Positions 30,606-36,368 of a stretch of DNA of 42,659 bases are shown here, in pieces. The DNA comes from a virus. A program made the translations under genes and the position numbers. The notes under the pieces are model-generated. The model ran no database searches. It was given only the letters and a program-made list of their open reading frames with translations, and was not told the DNA's origin. Location: positions 1-42,659 of IMG/VR virus record IMGVR_UViG_3300021420_000070. One strand, given 5' to 3'. Each line of letters opens with the position of its first letter. The stretch's first letter is position 1.

Positions 30606-31183
30606 TTCTGACTCCCAGCCGTTTGATCTGCTGGCCCTAGGACGTGCTCCAGCATCGCGCGAGCCTGCGCGGCGGTCAGCAAGTTCGTGCCGACCGGCCA
30701 CCAGTGCGGATTGTTAGGCGGCGTAAAGTTGACCCCGGCATCCGGTGAGAAGTCGGATGGCAGCCGCCACCCTAGGAACCGCGTCACCATTTCCTCGGTA
30801 ACTTTCATCTGACTCGGCTCCGGTTGGGGTGTTGCTCCGCGCAGGGCTTCACGGGCGATCTGAATGCACTCGGTTAACATCTGCTGATTGCCCTTGTATG
30901 CCTCGGCATACTCCTGCGCCGTCCGCTTAGCCGCGATCCGCTCCAGCGCCGCGCGCAGGCGGTCGCGGTCGGCATTAGCATCGGCCCTGACACACGCTAC
31001 CCATGCTTCGCGCGTCACGTTGATGTCTCTCAACTCGGCTACGAGCCTCTGTACCTCGGTCCCCAGAGCAGTAGCCGCTGCGTCCATTGCGTCGTAGTCG
31101 CTGGCGGGGACAAAAACGGCGGCGTCGCTGCTGGCAATTCCTAGCCGATCCCACGTCGTTTTGTACCGCTTCACGTCAGTCAT
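30602..31183 (-). CDS. Hypothetical protein with conserved C-terminal GWxLP motif
   Basis: One hundred and ninety-three residues from the ATG at 31183-31181. The N-terminal 120 residues are helical and charged (KRYKTTWDRLGIASSDAAVF, then a long helix). The C-terminal 55 residues (EEMVTRFLGWRLPSDFSPDA, PHWWPVGTNLLTAAQARAML) match a small recurrent phage segment often found alone as a ~60-aa ORF: GWxLPxDF...WPxGTNLLTAxQAxxM. The gene therefore looks like a fusion of that segment to a helical protein. Function unknown. ATGA overlap with the next gene. Confidence 0.7.
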   Translation of the reverse strand: MTDVKRYKTTWDRLGIASSDAAVFVPASDYDAMDAAATALGTEVQRLVAELRDINVTREAWVACVRADANADRDRLRAALERIAAKRTAQEYAEAYKGNQQMLTECIQIAREALRGATPQPEPSQMKVTEEMVTRFLGWRLPSDFSPDAGVNFTPPNNPHWWPVGTNLLTAAQARAMLEHVLGPADQTAGSQK

Positions 31184-31403
31184 TGCGAGCAACCGATGTG
31201 GGGACGGAACGTCTGTCCTTGGCGGCGAGATACATGCTCTCAAAATCAAAGAACGAGATCACCCACGCGCCGCGTCCGGTGTCCAGAGATACGCCATCGT
31301 GAATATCACCGCACCGGCAAATCCCAGGGCAAAAGGTCATTTTGTTGCCACTGCTTAGGCCAGCGGCTTTGATCTGCATGAAATTTGGGTGTTCTTCGGT
31401 CAC
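31176..31403 (-). CDS. Small protein of unknown function
   Basis: Seventy-five residues from GTG 31403-31401, overlapping the gene before it by 4 bases and the gene after it by 8. Two cysteines lie close together (CPGICRCG, about 25-32), and the rest is mixed (GRGAWVISFFDFESMYLAAK). It may bind metal, but the cluster is incomplete. Part of the recombination operon. Confidence 0.6.
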   Translation of the reverse strand: MTEEHPNFMQIKAAGLSSGNKMTFCPGICRCGDIHDGVSLDTGRGAWVISFFDFESMYLAAKDRRSVPTSVARND

Positions 31404-31573
31404 TTCTGACTCTCAGGTGCGCTGGTACTTGCTCGCCACTTCACCAGCTCGTCCACGCTGACGTACGCCACGAACCGCCCCGGTGCGCTGCATACGACGC
31501 GGCCGCGGAGCTGGCGGTTATCCACGAGTCCCACGATCTCAGCGTCGGTGGTCGCGGTGAGGCGGGGTTTCAC
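31400..31573 (-). CDS. Small protein of unknown function, GTG start
   Basis: Fifty-seven residues from GTG 31573-31571, short enough to be missed. It overlaps the upstream stop as GTGA and its own stop overlaps the next GTG start as GTGA, so it fills an otherwise empty 170-base slot in a fully coupled operon. The protein is MKPRLTATTDAEIVGLVDNR, followed by a strand-rich VVCSAPGRFVAYVSVDELV. The perfect fit to both neighbours is the main evidence. Confidence 0.7.
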   Translation of the reverse strand: MKPRLTATTDAEIVGLVDNRQLRGRVVCSAPGRFVAYVSVDELVKWRASTSAPESQK

Positions 31574-31800
31574 TTCACCCTCGCAACGCGGTGTTCCTTG
31601 CCCTTCCTGACGGTCCTGAACTTGCGCTCGAGCACGATCGCAGCGGCGTTCATCGCCGCGCGCTGGTAGGGGCCTATCTTATACATGAACGACTCGCCGA
31701 TCTTGAGCGCCTTGAGCGCCAGCAGGAACTCGGCCAGTGGCCTCTCGTCCCGGTCCCCGATGGGGTTCGGGATGTTCTCGATTTTGATGTTGGCTGACAT
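31570..31800 (-). CDS. Small basic protein of unknown function
   Basis: Seventy-six residues from the ATG at 31800-31798, overlapping the RecT stop. It begins MSANIKIENIPNPIGDRDER, and the C-terminal half is basic (RKFRTVRKGKEHRVARVK). Position right after RecT, plus a basic tail, suggests DNA association, but there is no recognised motif. Confidence 0.65.
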   Translation of the reverse strand: MSANIKIENIPNPIGDRDERPLAEFLLALKALKIGESFMYKIGPYQRAAMNAAAIVLERKFRTVRKGKEHRVARVK

Positions 31801-32675
31801 TAGAAGATGTCCCCCTCATCTGTTGCGGTCCCAATGGCTCCAGCCGATGACTGCGGCTTCGCCCGCTCGATGACCTTCTGCAAGCCGGTCGGGCGGCGGG
31901 TTCCAGGCGGCGGCGGTGGCGGCTGCGGCTTATCCTCGACGACCGCGGGTACGACCTGCTTCGTCTCGACCACCGTGAGCGCCGGCCCAAGGTCGGTATC
32001 TTCCTCCGGGTCCCGCAGCGCCTCGGCGATCTTGGGGTCGAGGATCGGCACGCGCTTCTTGATGCGGTGCAAGGCCGACTTCTGCCACATGCGATCTTCC
32101 CACATGCGCCACGGTCCGCTGTCGCCAGAGCGGCTGGACTTGCGGATCAGCTCAGCCTGGTCGCGGTTCAGAGTCTCAACGAATGTACGCTCGCCGACTT
32201 TGGCGACCGCGTATGCGCCGATCATCGGACCGCGATCCTTGAACGGGTTGGGGCGGTGCTTGACGTGCTGGCCGTTGTCGTCGTTCCAAACCTCGATCTC
32301 GTCTTTCTCGTAGACGGACGAGGCGTAGGCGGTGATGCCGGCCTTGCCGAGCTGCTTGATGATGCCCTCCACCATCGGCATCCACTTGACGACGCGGCGC
32401 ACGCCCTCGTTGTTGTCGCGCACGTTGAAGCACACGAACGCGCCTTCGCGGCCGTCCGGCATCAGCCCATCGGACGCCGCGCGCGCAATCGCGTTATAGA
32501 ACGACTGCCGATCGGCGTTGAGCACGTCCGGGGTGTGCTGGATCGCGACGATGGTCGTCTGCGTGAACCGATCGAAGTCAACGTCCGGCGGCAGCAGCGA
32601 CACGATGGTCGACTGCGAGGCGCGGAGGTACTCCGCGACCTGCGTAACGCCGGGGACGGGTCTGTCAGTGCTCAT
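31800..32675 (-). CDS. recT: RecT-family single-strand annealing protein
   Basis: Two hundred and ninety-one residues. The N-terminal helices (LPPDVDFDRFTQTTIVAIQH), then ADRQSFYNAIARAASDGLMP with the DG(R)EG turn, and WMPMVEGIIKQLGKAGITAY match RecT, whose hallmark is AxxxGLxP...hhP(F/Y)..GY.G. Acidic and Arg residues follow in AELIRKSSRSGDSGPWRMWE, the RecT DNA-binding region. The C-terminus is a Pro-rich disordered tail ending DEGDIF, like an SSB-interacting acidic tail. With the YqaJ-type exonuclease upstream it makes a two-component recombination system. Confidence 0.87.
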   Translation of the reverse strand: MSTDRPVPGVTQVAEYLRASQSTIVSLLPPDVDFDRFTQTTIVAIQHTPDVLNADRQSFYNAIARAASDGLMPDGREGAFVCFNVRDNNEGVRRVVKWMPMVEGIIKQLGKAGITAYASSVYEKDEIEVWNDDNGQHVKHRPNPFKDRGPMIGAYAVAKVGERTFVETLNRDQAELIRKSSRSGDSGPWRMWEDRMWQKSALHRIKKRVPILDPKIAEALRDPEEDTDLGPALTVVETKQVVPAVVEDKPQPPPPPPGTRRPTGLQKVIERAKPQSSAGAIGTATDEGDIF

Positions 32676-32684
32676 TGCAAACTC

Positions 32685-32924
32685 CTACGAATCCAGTGTC
32701 CGATCGTACTCGCCGCACACGTCAGTCTTTTTGACTTCCGGCCAGAGCGTGATCGTACGGATCTCCATGCCCTTCGGCGACGGTAGTACCAGCGTCTCAA
32801 TCCTGGGCGGGTAGCGGGAACAAATCATCTGGAGCTCGCTCGAGACGGCGTTGGTAATCATCCGGCTGTGCCGGCAGGTGCCGCAGGAGCGATCCCAGGT
32901 CTTGTTCAGGTCGGTCTTTTCCAT
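32685..32924 (-). CDS. Small Cys-containing protein
   Basis: Seventy-nine residues. CGTC near 14-17, Cys35 and Cys70 give a CxxC-Xn-C-Xm-C set that could bind one zinc ion. The centre is strand-rich (RIETLVLPSPKGMEIRTITL). The pattern recurs in small phage recombination-operon proteins. Its start overlaps the upstream stop by one base. Function unknown. Confidence 0.65.
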   Translation of the reverse strand: MEKTDLNKTWDRSCGTCRHSRMITNAVSSELQMICSRYPPRIETLVLPSPKGMEIRTITLWPEVKKTDVCGEYDRTLDS

Positions 32925-33265
32925 TACAACTCACCTTGCAACGTCCGCAGCGCCAGCAGCGCGTACAGGTCGGACCCGTCCACCTTGCCCTTTTTGAGTA
33001 TGATCTTCTCGGCGTGTCTGAGATAGATCAGCGCGTCGTGCGAGCGGCCGTCGCCGTTCATGCGCGGCAGACCAGACTTGGCGTACGGTCCGCGCGTGTA
33101 TCCCTCAGCCAGCTTGCGCTTCCTATACTCGGCGTTGTAGTCGCGTTTCTTGGCTTTCGCCCGCGCCTCCGCGTCATACTTGGTGCCCCACGTCCCTTGC
33201 TTGAGCCGCCGGGCGTAGGTCGCCTTGAACTTGGCTTTCTGCGCTTCCGACCATTTACCAGCCAT
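32924..33265 (-). CDS. Basic, Lys/Arg-rich protein
   Basis: One hundred and thirteen residues from the ATG at 33265-33263; a longer in-frame form would overlap the exonuclease and is rejected. The first 65 residues are extremely basic (KWSEAQKAKFKATYARRLKQ, KAKKRDYNAEYRKRKLAEGY). The last 45 are helical and neutral (KIILKKGKVDGSDLYALLAL). DNA or RNA binding is likely. Similar basic helical ORFs accompany RecT systems, but no family is claimed. Confidence 0.65.
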   Translation of the reverse strand: MAGKWSEAQKAKFKATYARRLKQGTWGTKYDAEARAKAKKRDYNAEYRKRKLAEGYTRGPYAKSGLPRMNGDGRSHDALIYLRHAEKIILKKGKVDGSDLYALLALRTLQGEL

Positions 33266-33480
33266 TACGCGGCTCTCCTGCTTGGGACGGCCTTTGGCTT
33301 TCTGCGCTCGATGAGCGTGTCGAGCCTTGCGCCGTACATCGTCAGTTTTCGACGGCGTTCCAGCATCTGGGCCGGGCGCTTCTTCAACCAGTAGTACAGG
33401 CCCGACCGGCACAGTTGGCAGATCGTCAGCTTGGACCGCTTGCTGATCTCGTTCACACAGCCCTCTATCGCGCAGTTCAT
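33265..33480 (-). CDS. Small zinc-finger-like protein
   Basis: Seventy-one residues. CAIEGC (3-8) and CQLC (21-24) give a C-x4-C...CxxC set of a small zinc finger, followed by a strongly basic helix (WLKKRPAQMLERRRKLTMYG). This suits a small DNA-binding regulator or recombination accessory. It overlaps the exonuclease stop by 4 bases and the next gene by one. Confidence 0.7.
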   Translation of the reverse strand: MNCAIEGCVNEISKRSKLTICQLCRSGLYYWLKKRPAQMLERRRKLTMYGARLDTLIERRKPKAVPSRRAA

Positions 33481-34457
33481 TCCTTTGCTCCATTTTTGCT
33501 GGCCTTTTTGGTGACCTTGAAACTCCGGTACGCCTTCCTGTCGTACGCCTCAATGCGCGCGGCAGCAACCGTCCCGGCAGTAATGGTGATAGCGCCGTCG
33601 ACCAGCACGCGCGACGCATCGCCAATCAAAAGCAGTAACTTGGCCTTGGCCGCATCCTGGCGGTCGCCCGCGCCTTTCTTCAAGAGCGCCGCGTCCATGT
33701 ACTCGGTGCACAGCGCCTCGATCTCAAGGTTGCCCTGCGCGTCCAACACCTTCGACGGGTCGCCGTACGAATAGATGTGCGCGATCAGGTCGGCGTCCTG
33801 CGGAAACACGGCGGGCGGCACCTTGCCGGCCTTGAGATCCTTCCAGAACTGTTTGGTCCTGGCCTCGAACGCCTTGCCCACATCCGCGTCGTAGTCGCGG
33901 ACCAGCAGCTTGAACTCGTTGCCGCCGACCAGCACGCCGATGGCCGCCCACTTGCGCTCGATGACGTGCAATTGGGCCTGAACCTGAATCTCGATGTGCG
34001 CCGGTGCTTCGCGCTCGCCTTCAACCTCTGGCCACTGGCGCTGGAATTGCAGCCAGTCGACCGTTTTGACTTCAAGGATGCCGGGACCGTTGTTCTCGTA
34101 CATTTCCTGCAACACGCGGCCCTCGGCGGGTTCCCCCTCCTTGACGCCGACAATTTCGTAATCAAACGACGCACCCATGCCGGTGCCATCCTTTGAGACG
34201 TACGCATTCAGCTTGCGTACCTTGATGCCGTAGTCATCCGCCATGGCGCGCGCGACGGCTTCCTCCTGGCGGAGTCCCCACTTAGCGCGCTCACCAGCTT
34301 CAAAATCCGTATACGTATCTTTTGCCTTCGAGTGGTGCAGCTCGAACGCGGTCATGTAAGGTGACAGCCCGTGGAGCGCGGCCTGCTCGGTGCTCGACAC
34401 GTACTTGTGCCTGAGCGTCAGCCACTCGTCACGGGACTTGGGGAAGTGAATTGCCAT
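33477..34457 (-). CDS. YqaJ-type recombination exonuclease
   Basis: Three hundred and twenty-six residues. The pattern is that of YqaJ/lambda-exo nucleases: an N-terminal W-x-x-LR-x-x-x-(V/I)-SST-E segment (12-24), G-L-R-Q-E-E-A-V-A-R-A (about 61-71) with the first catalytic Glu, GASFDYEIVG (about 95-104) with the Asp, LEVKTVDW (about 128-135) with the E-x-K pair, and HIEIQVQAQLHV. It would resect double-stranded ends 5' to 3' and hand single strands to RecT. AGGAG lies six bases before the ATG. Confidence 0.87.
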   Translation of the reverse strand: MAIHFPKSRDEWLTLRHKYVSSTEQAALHGLSPYMTAFELHHSKAKDTYTDFEAGERAKWGLRQEEAVARAMADDYGIKVRKLNAYVSKDGTGMGASFDYEIVGVKEGEPAEGRVLQEMYENNGPGILEVKTVDWLQFQRQWPEVEGEREAPAHIEIQVQAQLHVIERKWAAIGVLVGGNEFKLLVRDYDADVGKAFEARTKQFWKDLKAGKVPPAVFPQDADLIAHIYSYGDPSKVLDAQGNLEIEALCTEYMDAALLKKGAGDRQDAAKAKLLLLIGDASRVLVDGAITITAGTVAAARIEAYDRKAYRSFKVTKKASKNGAKE

Positions 34458-34468
34458 TTACAGCTCCT

Positions 34469-34481
34469 AGCTTTGCTGTAG
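34469..34481 (+). repeat. 13-bp motif AGCTTTGCTGTAG, copy 1
   Basis: This 13-mer lies in the divergent region between the exonuclease and helicase genes and overlaps the leftward -10 region. An exact second copy occurs at 41546-41558, just upstream of the HNH gene at 41568. Two exact copies, both in intergenic regulatory positions, suggest a shared operator or promoter element. Confidence 0.5.
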
Positions 34482-34508
34482 AGTAGCGCCCTCTATCAGA
34501 CACGTCAA
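34480..34508 (-). promoter_or_regulatory. Leftward promoter of the recombination operon
   Basis: On the minus strand, TTGACG (34508-34503) and TACTCT (34485-34480) are separated by exactly 17 bases. The start point would be near 34473 and AGGAG sits just before the exonuclease ATG. The divergent helicase gene begins at 34514, so the whole 56-base gap is regulatory. The -35 is good (5 of 6) and the -10 weak (3 of 6), which suggests need for an activator or early-phase regulation. Confidence 0.5.
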
Positions 34509-34513
34509 CAACT

Positions 34514-35935
34514 ATGATCCATCTCAGACAGTATCAGCAAGAGTGCCTCTTAGCGCTTCGCAATGCCTATCGGGCTGGTGCGCGCGCGCCGCTCCTAGTC
34601 GCGCCCACGGGCTCCGGCAAAACGGTTCTATTTTGTGAAGTGGTGCGTGGCCGCATCGCCAAGGGTGGGCGGCCGATGATCATTGCCCACCGCTCCGAAC
34701 TCATCGACCAGATCGACCGCACACTTCGGGAGTTCGGCATAGTTCCCGGGATAATCGCCGGAGATTACCCCGAATCGCCGCACGCTCCGGTGCAGATCGC
34801 CAGCGTGTTCACGCTGGTCAAGCGGCTCGAGCGCACCCCCGCGCCGGACCTGATTGTGGTGGACGAGGCACACCACGCGATCCGAAAAACGACATGGGGT
34901 CGCATTTTGACCCACTACGAGAAAGCGTGGCTTTTGGGGGTCACCGCGACGCCTACCAGGCTGTCCGGCGAGGGGCTTAACGATTTGTTCGACCACATGA
35001 TCTTGGGTCCGAGCGTCCGCGAACTACAAGCTATTGGGGCGCTGTGTCCGGTGTCGCTGTATGCACCACCAGGTCCTGACTTGTCCAACGTGCCCATTCG
35101 TATGGGCGATTACGCACAATCGGCGTTGGCAGAGGTTATGTCTGGTGGTACGGTTCTCGGCGACGCCGTCGCCCACTATCGCCGCCACGCGCACCAGCTC
35201 CCGGCCGTTGCGTTCTGCGTAAGCGTTGAGCACGCCGCCAAGGTCGCCCAGAAATTCCGCGATGGAGGGTATACAAGTGCCAGTCTCGATGGCTCGCTCA
35301 AACAACACTTCCGGCGACAAATCGTCGACGACTTCCGAACCGGACGAGTCCAGGTCCTCACCTCCTGCGACCTCATTGCCGAGGGCTTCGACCTCCCTCG
35401 ACTCACGGTGGGCATTTTACTACGGGGCACTCAGTCAACTGGCCTCTACTTGCAGTGGTGCGGGCGATGCCTTAGACCGTTTGAAGGAAAGACTCGGGCC
35501 GTTATCCTCGATCACGCCGGAAATACACTCCGCCATGGCCTACCTACAGATGATCGAGAATGGTCTCTGGAAAGTGTGCCAGTCGCTGATCGACGAGGGC
35601 GTAATGAACGGGTGCCCGGAGTTCGAGTCTGCAACCGATGCTTTGCAGCGAGTCCAGCGGGCCGACCTACGTGCGTCAACTGCGGATTTCTATTCGAAGT
35701 CGACCGCCCGCACCGGGAGATCGAAGGTGAACTCGAAGAAGTCACCGAATCCAACAAACGAGATCAAACAAAGCGAACCCCCAACGCCGCCCGAGACCTT
35801 GCCGGACTCATCCAGCTAGGCCGGATGCGAGGCTACCGGCAGCCCGAAGCCTGGGCACGCCACGTCTGGTCCGCGCGACAGCGGAAGCTGGCCGAGAAGA
35901 TGCGAGGGGTTCGACATGGGGAGACAGAAAGCTGA
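34514..35935 (+). CDS. Superfamily 2 DNA/RNA helicase with C-terminal zinc finger
   Basis: Four hundred and seventy-three residues. Motifs in order: LRQYQQECL (Q-like), APTGSGKT (Walker A, about 31-38), AHRSE (Ia), VVDEAHH (Walker B, 114-120), GVTATPTR (III), TSCDLIAEGFDLP (V) and QWCGRCLRP (VI, about 313-321). This is the UvrB/RecG/type I restriction-like SF2 helicase group. CNRC and CVNC (about 371-394) form a zinc finger. It likely unwinds DNA in replication or recombination. There is no strong ribosome site before ATG 34514. Confidence 0.92.
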   Translation: MIHLRQYQQECLLALRNAYRAGARAPLLVAPTGSGKTVLFCEVVRGRIAKGGRPMIIAHRSELIDQIDRTLREFGIVPGIIAGDYPESPHAPVQIASVFTLVKRLERTPAPDLIVVDEAHHAIRKTTWGRILTHYEKAWLLGVTATPTRLSGEGLNDLFDHMILGPSVRELQAIGALCPVSLYAPPGPDLSNVPIRMGDYAQSALAEVMSGGTVLGDAVAHYRRHAHQLPAVAFCVSVEHAAKVAQKFRDGGYTSASLDGSLKQHFRRQIVDDFRTGRVQVLTSCDLIAEGFDLPRLTVGILLRGTQSTGLYLQWCGRCLRPFEGKTRAVILDHAGNTLRHGLPTDDREWSLESVPVADRRGRNERVPGVRVCNRCFAASPAGRPTCVNCGFLFEVDRPHREIEGELEEVTESNKRDQTKRTPNAARDLAGLIQLGRMRGYRQPEAWARHVWSARQRKLAEKMRGVRHGETES

Positions 35936-36368
35936 CGGCATTCGGCTGCGCCGTGAGCACAAGCTGCTCAACGAACTCAGGGTCAAGCACTCCCGCGGCG
36001 CGATCCGGCTCTTTCGGAACACGGTCGGGGCGGGATTTGTTGGGCCGCACTACTGGCACGGGGACGGGACCGTCACGGTCATCCGACCGCAGCGCATCAC
36101 GTTCGGGCTGTGCCCCGGCAGCTCGGACCTGATCGGCTGGCGGTCCAGGCTCATCACCCAGGCCGATGTCGGCACCCGGATCGCCCAATTTGTTGCGATC
36201 GAGGGCAAGACCCCCCAGGGACGGACCACGTTCATGCAGGAGGGGTTCATCGCCCAAGCGGCCGAGGCGGGCGCGATCGCCGGGGTGGTGAGGTCCGAGG
36301 ACGACTTCCTAGCCCTTCTGCGGGCACCGAAGGCACCCCCTGGTGCTGACAAGGGGGGAAAGCCATGA
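35916..36368 (+). CDS. VRR-NUC domain nuclease
   Basis: One hundred and fifty residues, overlapping the helicase by 20 bases, with AGGGG before ATG 35916. The centre shows the VRR-NUC pattern: FRNTVGAGF, then GLCPGSSDLIGW (catalytic Asp), FVAIEGKTPQGRTT (E-x-K) and FIAQAAEAGAIAGVVRSEDD (Gln/Gly-rich helix, AGA-x-AGV-x-RS). These are PD-(D/E)XK-type Holliday-junction or flap nucleases common in phage replication modules. Confidence 0.87.
   Translation: MGRQKADGIRLRREHKLLNELRVKHSRGAIRLFRNTVGAGFVGPHYWHGDGTVTVIRPQRITFGLCPGSSDLIGWRSRLITQADVGTRIAQFVAIEGKTPQGRTTFMQEGFIAQAAEAGAIAGVVRSEDDFLALLRAPKAPPGADKGGKP

Noticed and set aside
32067-32786. A 239-codon plus-strand frame opposite recT
   Set aside because: Antisense shadow of the RecT gene; the minus strand carries the conserved RecT blocks and coupled neighbours.
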